Assembly (NCBI GenBank): GCA_035192965.1
Contig: CP136571.1
Location: 1,508,501 to 1,572,500 of the forward strand
Source: Fuscovulum sp.
GTDB taxonomy: Bacteria; Pseudomonadota; Alphaproteobacteria; Rhodobacterales; Rhodobacteraceae
Direction: 5' to 3'
DNA: 64,000 nt
The notes beneath the pieces are model-generated. The model did no database searches. It was not told the DNA's origin and saw nothing but the letters and a program-made list of their open reading frames with translations. Below, in pieces: positions 28,375-37,125 of the stretch (position 1 is its first letter; each line of letters opens with the position of its first letter). The position numbers and the translations under genes are program-made.

Positions 28375-28402
28375 TTGACAGCAATTCCAGTCGCACTATG
28401 CA
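28375..28402 (+). promoter_or_regulatory. Sigma-70 promoter of the btu operon
   Basis: A consensus -35 TTGACA (28375-28380) is followed after 16 bases by TATGCA (28397-28402). The expected start point near 28409 coincides with the 5' end of the cobalamin riboswitch. It drives btuB and the downstream corrinoid genes. Confidence 0.7.
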
Positions 28403-28405
28403 GGA

Positions 28406-28568
28406 TGTGCCTTCGGTTCCGGCAGATGTCGGATGAAAAGGGAACGCGGTGCAAATCCGCGGCTGCCCCCGCAACTGTAAGCGGCGAGTGATGGTGGAAT
28501 ATGCCACTGGGGTTATCCCCGGGAAGGCCCACCCGAACCCTGACCCGCAAGCCAGGAGACCTGCCAAG
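28406..28568 (+). ncRNA. Cobalamin (B12) riboswitch
   Basis: The stretch holds the conserved cobalamin aptamer blocks in order: GGTGCAAATCCG, then GGCTGCCCCCGCAACTGTAA, GCCACTG near 28503, GGGAAGG near 28521, and the B12 box GCCAGGAGACCTGCC at 28551-28565. It lies between the promoter and btuB. About 150 bases of expression platform follow, with a weak hairpin (GGAAGGGG...CCCTTTCC near 28645-28668) that might act as terminator or sequester the ribosome site. Adenosylcobalamin would repress the operon. Confidence 0.95.
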
Positions 28569-28718
28569 GTGATCACCCTTTCCGGGGCGCGGGGAGCGCA
28601 TCGGGCAGCGGACTTTCCGCTTGAGGTGACGAACTCACCGTCGGCGGAAGGGGCCATCCCTTTCCCAAGACATATGTTTTTGTCAGGGCCCCCGTGGCCC
28701 GCAGGAAGGGAAACAGGC

Positions 28719-30563
28719 ATGCAACGCCTCTCCGTCTCACTCATCGCACTCCTCGCAGCATTCCCGGTCAACGCGCAGACAGCCGACCGGGATGTCCGGC
28801 TGCCGGAAATCGTGATCACCCCCAACCGCACCGCGCAGGCTGCCAACCGCACCGGCAGCTCGGTTCAGGTCGTCGATGCCGAGGCCATCAGAAAGGCGGG
28901 CGACACCACCGTCGCCGCCGTTCTGAACCGCATCCCGGGCGTGACCGTCACCACCCAAGGCCCTGTCGGCACGACTACCAACCTTCGTATCCGCGGCGCA
29001 GACCGCCGCTACATCGCCGTGTTCGTCGACGGCATCCGCGTCACCGATCCGACGCAGACCGAAACCTCCTTCGATTTCGGCTCCCTCCTCGCCGCAGACA
29101 TTTCGCGGATCGAGGTGCTGCGCGGGTCGCAATCCGCACTCTGGGGCGGCTCTGCCGTGGGCGGGGTCATCAACATCACCACCCATGACCGGCTTGAGGA
29201 AGACGGCCAGAAGCAGAACCTTCTCGCCGAATACGGCTCCGACAATACCGCCATCCTGAGCTATGGCCTGACGCAACGGCAAGGCCGTCTGGAAACCGCC
29301 TTTTCGGGCACCCGCTACCAGAGCGACGGTTTCTCCGTCTTCGCCGGCGGCGCCGAGGCCGACCCGTCCGAGGCAACGCGCCTGTCCTTTTCGGCCCGCT
29401 ATGCACTGTCTGACACGCTCACCATCGGGGGCTCGGCCTTCACACAGGAAACGACGTCCGGCTTTGACGGCTTCCCCGCCCCGCTTTTCGTCTTGGCCGA
29501 TCTGCCGAACACCGAAACCAAAAACGAATACGGCGCCCGGGTCTTTGCCGAACTTGATGCAGGCAACACCCAGCATCTGTTCGACCTCAGCTATTTCCGG
29601 GTGACGCGCGACGTGGTCGATGTCGATCAGGGCAACTCCTTCTTCGCGGGCGACCGCTGGGCATTGGGCTGGAACGCCACCACCTCGGTGTCTGACAGAC
29701 TCTCCTTCGTCTATGGGATCGACGCGATGCAGGAAGGCGCGGATTACACCCGCATCCCCGGCGGCTCGCGCGATACCACAACGGTCGGCGCTTTCGGTCA
29801 GGCCCTCTGGTCGCCCACAGATGGTGTCGATGTCTCGGCCACCCTGCGTCTGGATGAACATTCGGAATTCGGCACCTTCACCACTGGCCGTCTTGCCGCA
29901 AGCTGGCAAGTCGGCCTTGGCACGGTCCTGCGCGCCTCATTCGGCACCGGGTTCCGGGCCCCGTCGATTGACGAACTGTATGGCGATTATGGTTTCTTCG
30001 TCGGCAACCCGAACCTGACGCCCGAGGAAAGCACCAGCTACGAGATCGGCATTGATCAGGAATTCCTCAATGGCACCACGCTGTCGGCCACGTTGTTCCG
30101 GCTAGAGACTGACAATCTGGTCACCTATGACGCGACGCCCGCTCCGGATACCCTCGTGAACCTGCCGGGCACATCGGTCCGTCAGGGTGTTGAACTGGGT
30201 CTCGAAGTGCCGGTCACCTCGACCCTCACGCTGGTCGGTGCCTATACCTATACCGACGCGCGCCGTCCCAACGGGCTGCCTCTGACACGCGTTCCGCTGA
30301 ACCAGCTCAGCCTCAACCTCGATGCCGAGCTGGGCGATGGGTGGACCGGCAGCTTCGGCCTTGTCCATGCCTCGGGCGCAGAGGATGCGGGCGCAGACTC
30401 CGACACCTACACCGTCTACCGCGCGCAGGTCGCCTATGACCTCGGGCAGGACCGTGAGCTCTATCTGCGAGTGGAAAACCTGACGGATGAGATCTACGAA
30501 ATCGTGCAGGACTTTGCCACACCGCGCCGGTCAGTGCACCTTGGCCTCCGTGCGTCGTTCTAA
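28719..30563 (+). CDS. btuB: TonB-dependent vitamin B12 outer-membrane receptor
   Basis: A 614-residue outer-membrane barrel with a signal peptide (LIALLAAFPVNAQ), an N-terminal plug (SSVQVVDAEAIRKAG, RGADRRYIAVFVDGIRVTD) and a 22-strand-type beta barrel ending in an aromatic F (HLGLRASF). It imports corrinoids using TonB energy. Riboswitch control and the following ABC and cbiZ genes fix the substrate as cobalamin or a precursor. The ATG at 28719 is chosen because it begins the signal peptide, with AGGAAGGG about 8 bases ahead. The next gene overlaps it by 14 bases. Confidence 0.94.
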   Translation: MQRLSVSLIALLAAFPVNAQTADRDVRLPEIVITPNRTAQAANRTGSSVQVVDAEAIRKAGDTTVAAVLNRIPGVTVTTQGPVGTTTNLRIRGADRRYIAVFVDGIRVTDPTQTETSFDFGSLLAADISRIEVLRGSQSALWGGSAVGGVINITTHDRLEEDGQKQNLLAEYGSDNTAILSYGLTQRQGRLETAFSGTRYQSDGFSVFAGGAEADPSEATRLSFSARYALSDTLTIGGSAFTQETTSGFDGFPAPLFVLADLPNTETKNEYGARVFAELDAGNTQHLFDLSYFRVTRDVVDVDQGNSFFAGDRWALGWNATTSVSDRLSFVYGIDAMQEGADYTRIPGGSRDTTTVGAFGQALWSPTDGVDVSATLRLDEHSEFGTFTTGRLAASWQVGLGTVLRASFGTGFRAPSIDELYGDYGFFVGNPNLTPEESTSYEIGIDQEFLNGTTLSATLFRLETDNLVTYDATPAPDTLVNLPGTSVRQGVELGLEVPVTSTLTLVGAYTYTDARRPNGLPLTRVPLNQLSLNLDAELGDGWTGSFGLVHASGAEDAGADSDTYTVYRAQVAYDLGQDRELYLRVENLTDEIYEIVQDFATPRRSVHLGLRASF

Positions 30564-31380
30564 TCCCCTCCTCCCCGTCGCCCTTGCCCTTTGGGCCGGG
30601 GCGGCGGTGGCGGCGCCGCCCGAACGGGTGGTGTCGATGAACCTTTGCACCGATCAGCTTGCCATGCTGCTGGCTGCCCCCGGGCAGTTGCTGTCGGTCA
30701 GCCATCTGTCGCTTGACCCGCTGTCCTCTGCCATGGTCGAAGAGGCCCGCGCCTACCCGATCAACCGGGGCGGGGCGGAACAGATCTTCCTTATGCACCC
30801 CGATCTCGTGCTGGCCGGCACCTACACTGCCCGCGCCTCAGTCGACCTGCTGCGCGGGCTGGGGATCGAGGTCGTCCAGCTTCCCCCCGCCGACACTTTG
30901 CAAGATGTCGCCGCCCATATGCGCCTGATCGGCACTGCCTTGGGTCGCGCCGAACAAGGCGAGGCGATGGCGCAGGCCTTTGAATCCGACCTTGCCGCGC
31001 TGGGCTTTGACGGCGCGCCCGTCACGGCGGCTATGTATTACCCCAACGGCTATACCGCGGGATCGGGCACCTTGTCTGACGCCATCCTCACCCTCACCGG
31101 CTTTGCCAATGTCGGGGCCGAAGCAGGCCTCACCGGGGGCGGCATCCTGCCCTTGGAACGGCTGGTTATCGCCGAACCCACGGTCGTCGTGACTTCCACC
31201 CCCTATCCCGGCGCGTCGCGGGCCGAAGAGATCCTGACCCACCCCGCGCTGGACGCGATCCGCAACGATGCCGCCCGCGCCTCGGTCCGCGATGCCGATT
31301 GGGTCTGCGGCACGCCCCATATCCTGAACGCCATCCGCACCATGGCCCAGACACGCGCGGCGATCGGAGCATCGGAATGA
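30550..31380 (+). CDS. btuF: Periplasmic corrinoid-binding protein (BtuF-like)
   Basis: A 276-residue periplasmic binding protein of the helical-backbone metal/B12 receptor type. A short signal peptide (LLPVALALWAGAAVAAP) is followed by PERVVSMNLCTDQLAMLL and LMHPDLVLAGTYTA, typical of FecB/BtuF domains. The GTG start overlaps btuB by 14 bases, and its stop overlaps the permease gene as ATGA. It should deliver cobalamin to the BtuC permease. The assignment to B12 rests on operon context. Confidence 0.85.
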   Translation: MRRSNPLLPVALALWAGAAVAAPPERVVSMNLCTDQLAMLLAAPGQLLSVSHLSLDPLSSAMVEEARAYPINRGGAEQIFLMHPDLVLAGTYTARASVDLLRGLGIEVVQLPPADTLQDVAAHMRLIGTALGRAEQGEAMAQAFESDLAALGFDGAPVTAAMYYPNGYTAGSGTLSDAILTLTGFANVGAEAGLTGGGILPLERLVIAEPTVVVTSTPYPGASRAEEILTHPALDAIRNDAARASVRDADWVCGTPHILNAIRTMAQTRAAIGASE

Positions 31381-32369
31381 TGTCTCAACGCCTCCTCCTC
31401 ACCCTGCTTGGACTGCTGGTCGCGGTGTTGTTCCTCGCCTCGCTCTTGATCGGTCCCGCGGCGCTGGGCCTGTCGGAAAGTCTCTCTGCCCTGCTCAGCG
31501 GCGAAGGCGGCCCGGTCGTTCTGGTCATGCAAGAGATCCGGCTGCCGCGCGCCATCCTAGGCCTGCTGGTCGGCGCCGTTCTGGGGCTGTCAGGTGCCGC
31601 AATGCAGGGCTTCCTGCGCAACCCGCTGGCCGAGCCGGGCCTGATCGGCGTCTCTTCTTCCGCCGCTTTGGGCGCGGTCCTCTCGCTCCAGACCGGCCTC
31701 GCCGCTGCCTTCACGCTGGCCCTGCCGCTGGCCGCGCTTGCCGGGGCGGCCTTGTCGGTCCTGCTGATCCTCGCCCTCGCTGGTCCGCGCGGCGGCGCGC
31801 TGTCGCTGATCCTTGCCGGCATCGCGATTTCGGCGCTCACCGGGGCTGGAACCCAACTCGTGCTGAACCTTTCGGCCAACCCCTTTGCCGTGATGGAAAT
31901 CGTCTACTGGATGATGGGCTCGCTTGCCGACCGGTCCATGACCCATGTCTGGATCGCCGCCCCCTTCATGCTGGCAGGCAGCGTGATGCTTTTGTCCACG
32001 GGCCGCGCGCTGGATGCGCTGACACTTGGCGAAGACGCGGCGCAATCCATGGGCGTCAGCCTGCGCCGCCTGCGCTTGATGATAATCCTCGGCACCGCCT
32101 CCGCCATCGGTGCCTCTGTCGCCGTGGCGGGGGCCATCGGCTTTGTCGGCCTTGTGATCCCTCACCTGCTGCGCCCGCTCACAGGAGGCCAACCCTCGCG
32201 CCTGCTGCCCGCCGCCATGTTGGGCGGCGCGGCCATGCTGCTGGCCTCGGATATCGCCGTGCGCCTGATCACCCCGGATCAGGACCTGAAGCTTGGCGTC
32301 CTGACCGCCCTGATCGGCGCGCCCTTCTTCCTGCACCTTCTGTGGCGCATGCGCGGGGTGGAAGCATGA
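31377..32369 (+). CDS. btuC: Corrinoid ABC transporter permease (BtuC-like)
   Basis: A 330-residue FecCD-family permease with about ten predicted helices. Conserved pieces include QEIRLPRAILGLLVGAVLG, LSGAAMQGFLRNPLAEPGL, and GFVGLVIPHLLRPLTG near the C terminus. An ATG-ATG start overlaps the binding-protein stop. It forms the membrane channel with the following ATPase. Iron-siderophore transport is the alternative for this family, but the riboswitch and cbiZ argue for corrinoids. Confidence 0.92.
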   Translation: MMSQRLLLTLLGLLVAVLFLASLLIGPAALGLSESLSALLSGEGGPVVLVMQEIRLPRAILGLLVGAVLGLSGAAMQGFLRNPLAEPGLIGVSSSAALGAVLSLQTGLAAAFTLALPLAALAGAALSVLLILALAGPRGGALSLILAGIAISALTGAGTQLVLNLSANPFAVMEIVYWMMGSLADRSMTHVWIAAPFMLAGSVMLLSTGRALDALTLGEDAAQSMGVSLRRLRLMIILGTASAIGASVAVAGAIGFVGLVIPHLLRPLTGGQPSRLLPAAMLGGAAMLLASDIAVRLITPDQDLKLGVLTALIGAPFFLHLLWRMRGVEA

Positions 32370-33118
32370 CCCTGCTGCACCTTGAAAACCTGACCGTGAA
32401 GCGCGGAGAATGCCCGGTCTTGGAGGGCATTTCTCTGACGGTGGGGCAGGGGGAGTTCGTGGGTCTGATCGGCCCCAACGGCGCGGGCAAGACAACGCTT
32501 TTGCGCGCCGCTTTGGGCCTGCTGCCGCATCTGGGCCGCTCAAATCTCTCCACCCTCTCGCCGCAGGACCGCGCCCGCATCGCCGCTTTCCTGCCGCAGG
32601 CCCGCGAAATCGCCTGGCCCGTAACCGTTGACTCCATCGTCGCCCTTGGCCGCGTCCCGCACCACGCGGGTCTGCTGCGCGCGCAGGATCAGGCCGCCAT
32701 CGACCGCGCGCTGGACCGCATGGGTCTGACGGGCTTTCGCGGACGCACCGCCACCGCACTGTCGGGCGGCGAACAGGCCCGCGTGCTGATCGCCCGCGCA
32801 CTGGCGCAGGAAACGCCGCTCCTTTTGGCCGATGAACCCGTGGCCGGGCTCGACCCCGCGGCACAGATCCGCACCATGCAGGTCTTTGCCGACCTCGCGG
32901 CCGAGGGGCGGTCTGTCATCGCCTCCGTCCATGATCTCGGCCTCGCCGCGCGGCATTGCACGCGCCTCATCATGCTGGAAACGGGTCGCATCGCCGCCGA
33001 TGGCCCCCCGCGTGACGTGCTGTCCGACGCGCTCCTTGCGCGCGTCTTTGGCGTCCAAGGTTTCCACACGGAAACGCCCCATGGCCCCGTCTTCCAACCG
33101 CTTTCCGTCACCCGATGA
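32366..33118 (+). CDS. btuD: Corrinoid ABC transporter ATP-binding protein (BtuD-like)
   Basis: A 250-residue ATPase. Walker A is GPNGAGKTTLL, the Q loop is in FLPQAREIAWPV, the signature is LSGGEQARVLIARAL, Walker B is LLLADEPVAGLDP and the switch His is in SVHDLGLAAR. It overlaps the permease stop by 4 bases and the cbiZ start by 4 bases, so the whole import set is coupled. Confidence 0.92.
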   Translation: MTLLHLENLTVKRGECPVLEGISLTVGQGEFVGLIGPNGAGKTTLLRAALGLLPHLGRSNLSTLSPQDRARIAAFLPQAREIAWPVTVDSIVALGRVPHHAGLLRAQDQAAIDRALDRMGLTGFRGRTATALSGGEQARVLIARALAQETPLLLADEPVAGLDPAAQIRTMQVFADLAAEGRSVIASVHDLGLAARHCTRLIMLETGRIAADGPPRDVLSDALLARVFGVQGFHTETPHGPVFQPLSVTR

Positions 33119-33777
33119 TCCGCGCATCCCTCACCCGCCCCTGGCTTGCCGCCCACCTGCCGCGCCCCATGCGTGTGCTCAGCTGGGCCCCCTTCCGCCC
33201 CGGCTTTGCCACCGCCACGTCCGTGATCTGGCGTGAGGTGAAGAACGCCGACCTTCCCCGCGATTTCGATGTTGAATCGTGGTTTGCCCGCGAAATGCAG
33301 GCTTGGCCCGATGCCGTGGGTATGCTCACCTCGCGCGATATCGGCACCTACCATCTGGCTGGGGTGACCGTGGACGGCATCACCGCCACTTGCCTCGCCA
33401 CTGTCGGCCTGTCGAATGCCGAAGCGGTGGGCACCCGCCGCCCCTATCACAGCGCCGATTGGGGCACGATCAACCTCTGCACCGCCGTTGACGCCGCCCT
33501 CACGGAAACCGCCCAGCTTGAGGCGCTCTCCATCGCCGTGCAGGCCCGCACCGCCGCGGTGATGGAGGCGGGCCTCACCCTGCCCACGGGCACCGCCACC
33601 GGCACCGGCACCGATTGCGCGGCGCTGGCCTGCGATCCGGGCGATACCCGCTATGCCGGCCTACACACAGCCATAGGCGAGGCGGTGGGTGCCGCCACCC
33701 GCCGCGCCATCACCGCCGCCGCTGCCGACTGGCAAGTCTGGCGCAAAGCCGAAGAAGAACGCAGGGCCGCGAAATGA
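33115..33777 (+). CDS. cbiZ: Adenosylcobinamide amidohydrolase
   Basis: A 220-residue CbiZ enzyme that removes the aminopropanol side chain of (adenosyl)cobinamide or cleaves pseudocobalamin, giving adenosylcobyric acid for remodelling. Characteristic pieces are MLTSRDIGTYHLAGV, the ATVGLSNAEAVG motif, and TGTGTDCAALACDPG near the C terminus. In Rhodobacter sphaeroides this enzyme is known to salvage corrinoids with the wrong lower ligand. The ATGA overlaps with both neighbours place it in the import operon, and cobS and cobT are at 56-58 kb. Confidence 0.92.
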   Translation: MIRASLTRPWLAAHLPRPMRVLSWAPFRPGFATATSVIWREVKNADLPRDFDVESWFAREMQAWPDAVGMLTSRDIGTYHLAGVTVDGITATCLATVGLSNAEAVGTRRPYHSADWGTINLCTAVDAALTETAQLEALSIAVQARTAAVMEAGLTLPTGTATGTGTDCAALACDPGDTRYAGLHTAIGEAVGAATRRAITAAAADWQVWRKAEEERRAAK

Positions 33778-34553
33778 CTTATCACCGCATCGTCTGCTTG
33801 ACCGAGGAAACCGTCGAAACCCTTTATCTGCTGGGGCAGGATCACCGCATTGTGGGCGTCACCGGTTACGCGGTACGCCCCGCCCGCGTCCGCCGCGAAA
33901 AGCCCCGCGTCGGGGCCTTCACCTCTGCCGATATCCCCAAGATCCTCGATCTCAACCCCGACCTTGTGCTGACCTTCTCCGATCTTCAGGCCCCCATCGT
34001 GGCCGATCTGATCCGCGAAGGCGTCGAGGTGCACGCCTTCAACCAGCGCGATGTTGCGGGCATCCTGCGCATGATCCGCACCTGCGGGATGCTGACCGGC
34101 GCAACGGACACCGCCGAAACCCTCGCCCGCAGCTACGAGGCGCGTCTCCAACGGATCGCTGCCATCCCCCGTCCAAACCGCCCGAAAGTGCTGTTCGAGG
34201 AATGGGATGAACCGCTCATCTCCGGCATCGGGTGGGTGTCCGAGCTGATCCAGATCGCAGGCGGGCAGGATGCCTTTCCCGAACTCGCCACGCAAAAGGC
34301 CGCCAAAGACCGCATCCTGTTGCCCGATCAGGTGATCCCCCGCGCGCCCGACGTGATCCTCGCCTCTTGGTGCGGGAAAAAGGTCGTCCCCGCCCGCATT
34401 GCCGCACGTCCCGGCTGGGACACTATTCCCGCCATCCGCAACAACCGGATCCATGAAATCAAGTCGCCCCTGATCCTGCAACCCGGCCCCGCCGCGCTGA
34501 CCGATGGGCTGGATGCTATCCTCACTGCCCTTTGGGGTGACGCCTCACTCTGA
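33774..34553 (+). CDS. Second BtuF-like corrinoid-binding protein without signal peptide
   Basis: A 259-residue protein with the periplasmic-binding fold of the BtuF/FecB type. RIVCLTEETVETLYLLG starts the domain at residue 5, then KILDLNPDLVLTFSDLQ and the second lobe LIQIAGGQDAFPELATQ. No signal peptide or lipobox precedes it. It starts by ATGA overlap with cbiZ, so an N-terminal extension is ruled out unless within cbiZ. It may be cytoplasmic, or it may use a non-classical route. Its role beside the conventional btuF is not known. Confidence 0.85.
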   Translation: MTYHRIVCLTEETVETLYLLGQDHRIVGVTGYAVRPARVRREKPRVGAFTSADIPKILDLNPDLVLTFSDLQAPIVADLIREGVEVHAFNQRDVAGILRMIRTCGMLTGATDTAETLARSYEARLQRIAAIPRPNRPKVLFEEWDEPLISGIGWVSELIQIAGGQDAFPELATQKAAKDRILLPDQVIPRAPDVILASWCGKKVVPARIAARPGWDTIPAIRNNRIHEIKSPLILQPGPAALTDGLDAILTALWGDASL

Positions 34554-34844
34554 CAGCGCAATCTCCTGCCGGAACGCCCCGTTGCGCCCGTAGACAAGCG
34601 CCCGCCCATCCGTCGTCACGACCAGCACGAAATCCGCCCCCACCGTCACCGCCTCGGCCTTCGCCCCTTCAGGCAGGGTCAGGCTCTCGGGCAGCACCGG
34701 TCCCGCCCCGCTCGGCATCCGGGTGACAAGCAGGCCGACGATGGTTATGACACCCACGATCATCGTGATCATCAGCACGATGACCAGCCATTTCAGAAAG
34801 GTCAGGCTGGGCGGAAGCCCAGCGGGATCAGGAGTATCGTCCAT
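34545..34844 (-). CDS. Small single-pass membrane protein (DUF6476-like)
   Basis: A 99-residue protein with one strong membrane helix (about residues 17-42, WLVIVLMITMIVGVITIVGLL) and a short C-terminal periplasmic domain with beta character (ADFVLVVTTDGRALVYG). It resembles a small family found next to rluD in Rhodobacterales, but I cannot name a function. The 3' end overlaps the convergent second BtuF gene by 9 bases. Its ATG shares bases with the ATG of the divergent pseudouridine synthase gene. Confidence 0.75.
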   Translation of the reverse strand: MDDTPDPAGLPPSLTFLKWLVIVLMITMIVGVITIVGLLVTRMPSGAGPVLPESLTLPEGAKAEAVTVGADFVLVVTTDGRALVYGRNGAFRQEIALSE

Positions 34845-35904
34845 GCCAGACCTTTCACCAGAAGCCATCGAAGACGGCGCCGCCACCCTGATCGTCACCA
34901 TCGGGCCAAACCCGCCTGACCGCCTTGATAAGGCCCTCGCGCGCGAGGTGCCAGAGGAAGCGGCGCTGTCCCGGTCCCGCCTGATGAAGATGATCGCCGA
35001 AAGCGCCGTCCTCAAGGACGGCCTCCCCGCCACCGATCCGAAAACCCGTGTGGCCGAGGGGGACAGCTTCACCCTCATCCTCGCCCCGGCCGAGGATTAC
35101 GATGCCCAGCCCGAAGCGATCCCTCTGACGGTGGTCTATGAAGATGACGATCTGATCGTGATCGACAAACCCGCAGGCATGGTCGTCCATCCCGCCCCTG
35201 GTTCCCCTTCCGGCACCCTCGTCAACGCGCTGCTGCACCATTGCGGCGACACGCTTTCCGGCATTGGCGGTGAAAAACGCCCCGGCATCGTCCACCGCAT
35301 CGACAAGGATACGACCGGCCTGCTGGTCGTGGCGAAATCCGACCGCGCGCATCACGGGCTGGCCAAGCAGTTCGAAGATCACTCCGTGAACCGCCACTAT
35401 ATCGCCCTGGTCCACGGCCTGCCCGATGCCGCCGACCCGCGCCTGCGCGGCACCCGCGGCGTCAGCTTTGAACCGGGTGGCATCGTCCGTATCGCCACAG
35501 GGCTTGCCCGGCACAAGACAGACCGCCAGCGTCAGGCCGTGGTCTGGGATGGCGCGGGCCGCCACGCCATTACCCGCGCGCATGTGATCGAATCCTTTGG
35601 CACCAATGCTGCCGCGCTGGTGGAATGCTGGCTGGAAACCGGCCGCACCCATCAGATCCGCGTTCATATGGCCCATGCCGGCCATGCCCTTCTGGGCGAT
35701 CAAACCTATGGTGGCCGTCGCCGTCTTGCGCCCAAACTCGTGGGCGATGCAGCGGCCGAGGCGGGCAACAGCTTCCCCCGTCAGGCGCTTCATGCAGCGA
35801 CCCTTGGCTTTGTCCACCCCGTCACAGGTCAGGTGCTGGAGTTTGAAAGCCCGCTGCCGCCTGACCTTGCCGCGCTGGTTGAAACCCTTCGCGCTGCGCA
35901 CTGA
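34843..35904 (+). CDS. rluD: RluA/RluD-family pseudouridine synthase
   Basis: A 353-residue RNA-modifying enzyme. An S4-like N-terminal domain (about residues 20-85) precedes the RluA catalytic domain, with the catalytic aspartate D154 in HRIDKDTTGLLVVAK and the GRTHQIRVHMAHAGHALLGD motif. It likely makes pseudouridine in 23S rRNA helix 69, but paralogues differ in target. CAGGAG lies 8 bases ahead of the ATG, inside the start region of the divergent small membrane protein gene. Confidence 0.9.
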   Translation: MPDLSPEAIEDGAATLIVTIGPNPPDRLDKALAREVPEEAALSRSRLMKMIAESAVLKDGLPATDPKTRVAEGDSFTLILAPAEDYDAQPEAIPLTVVYEDDDLIVIDKPAGMVVHPAPGSPSGTLVNALLHHCGDTLSGIGGEKRPGIVHRIDKDTTGLLVVAKSDRAHHGLAKQFEDHSVNRHYIALVHGLPDAADPRLRGTRGVSFEPGGIVRIATGLARHKTDRQRQAVVWDGAGRHAITRAHVIESFGTNAAALVECWLETGRTHQIRVHMAHAGHALLGDQTYGGRRRLAPKLVGDAAAEAGNSFPRQALHAATLGFVHPVTGQVLEFESPLPPDLAALVETLRAAH

Positions 35905-35948
35905 TCTGCTGAAACAATGCCTGACATGTGCGTGAAAGCACGTTGCCG

Positions 35949-35965
35949 CGTCTTTAACAAAGACG
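35949..35965 (+). other. Small perfect hairpin upstream of rpoH
   Basis: A 7-bp stem (CGTCTTT/AAAGACG) with an AAC loop, 119 bases upstream of the rpoH ATG. It has no T run directly after it, so it is more likely a regulatory hairpin or operator than a terminator. The rest of the 179-base gap shows no gene. Confidence 0.4.
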
Positions 35966-36083
35966 GAACCTTTCCCAAATACCGTAGAAAGGAAAAGGCG
36001 GGCTTGCATCCTGCACCGCCAGATACCAGTTTCGCGCGTCCGGGGGCTTAAGCAAGACCCGGCAACAGTATAGGGGGCACGAC

Positions 36084-36980
36084 ATGAGCACCTACCAGAA
36101 CCTTCCCGCACCCAGCCCGGAACAGGGCCTGAACCGCTATTTGCAGGAAATCCGCAAGTTTCCGCTGCTGGAACCGGAACAGGAATACATGCTGGCCAAG
36201 CGCTGGGTGGATCATCAGGATGCCGGCGCCGCGCACCAGCTTGTCACCAGTCACCTCCGCCTCGCCGCCAAGATCGCGATGGGCTATCGCGGCTATGGCC
36301 TGCCGCAGGCCGAAGTGATCTCTGAGGCGAATGTCGGCCTGATGCAGGCAGTGAAACGCTTTGACCCCGAAAAAGGCTTCCGCCTTGCGACCTATGCCAT
36401 GTGGTGGATCCGCGCCTCGATTCAGGAATACATCCTGCGGTCCTGGAGCCTGGTGAAACTCGGCACGACCTCGGCGCAAAAGAAGCTGTTCTTCAACCTG
36501 CGCAAGGCCAAGGCCAAGGTCGGCGCGCTGGAAGAGGGCGATCTTCGCCCCGAAAACGTGGCCCAGATCGCCAAGGATCTGTCGGTGACCGAGGATGAGG
36601 TCATCGACATGAACCGCCGCCTCTCCGGCTCGGATGCCTCGCTGAACGCAACGGTCGGGTCCGATGGCGAAGGGGCCACGCAATGGCAGGACTGGCTGGA
36701 GGACGAAGACAGCGATCAGGCCGATGCCTATGCCGAACGCGATGAACTCGACGCCCGCCGCGCCATGCTGGTGCAGGCCATGTCCGTGCTCAACGACCGC
36801 GAGAAAGACATCCTGATGCAGCGCCGTCTGGCCGACACGCCCGTCACGCTGGAAGAACTGTCGGAAAGCTACGGCGTCAGCCGCGAGCGCATCCGCCAGA
36901 TCGAGGTGCGGGCCTTCGAAAAGCTGCAAGACAAGATGCGCGAACTCGCCCGCGTCAAAGGCATGGCCATCCCCGCCTGA
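36084..36980 (+). CDS. rpoH: RNA polymerase heat-shock sigma factor (sigma-32)
   Basis: A 298-residue sigma factor of the RpoH class. Region 2 is seen in [20 protein letters not shown] and [20 protein letters not shown], region 4 in [14 protein letters not shown] with the helix-turn-helix [20 protein letters not shown]. The [14 protein letters not shown] spacing matches the RpoH box region. It directs transcription of heat-shock and envelope-stress genes, possibly including degP and hflKC upstream. It is followed by an intrinsic terminator. Confidence 0.95.
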   Translation: MSTYQNLPAPSPEQGLNRYLQEIRKFPLLEPEQEYMLAKRWVDHQDAGAAHQLVTSHLRLAAKIAMGYRGYGLPQAEVISEANVGLMQAVKRFDPEKGFRLATYAMWWIRASIQEYILRSWSLVKLGTTSAQKKLFFNLRKAKAKVGALEEGDLRPENVAQIAKDLSVTEDEVIDMNRRLSGSDASLNATVGSDGEGATQWQDWLEDEDSDQADAYAERDELDARRAMLVQAMSVLNDREKDILMQRRLADTPVTLEELSESYGVSRERIRQIEVRAFEKLQDKMRELARVKGMAIPA

Positions 36981-37072
36981 CGAAGGCCCCGCCCGCCAAA
37001 GCCCTTGGCGCAGGGCATGGCGAAGGACAGAACCTCGGGCCTTTCTTGGCCAAAAACACCGAACATCCCGCG

Positions 37073-37107
37073 CCCGCGCCCGCCCCGACCGGCGAGCGCG
37101 GGTTTTT
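37073..37107 (+). terminator. Intrinsic terminator downstream of rpoH
   Basis: A 7-bp GC stem (37073-37079 with 37096-37102), a one-base mismatch and a further 4-bp stem (37081-37084 with 37091-37094), followed by five T residues. It lies about 90 bases after the rpoH stop. Confidence 0.75.
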
Positions 37108-37125
37108 CTTGCCACACCCGGTCCT

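Noticed and set aside
35949..35965. Hairpin upstream of rpoH as a terminator for rluD
   Set aside because: The stem is AT-rich, only 7 bp, and no T run follows. Kept only as an unassigned hairpin.
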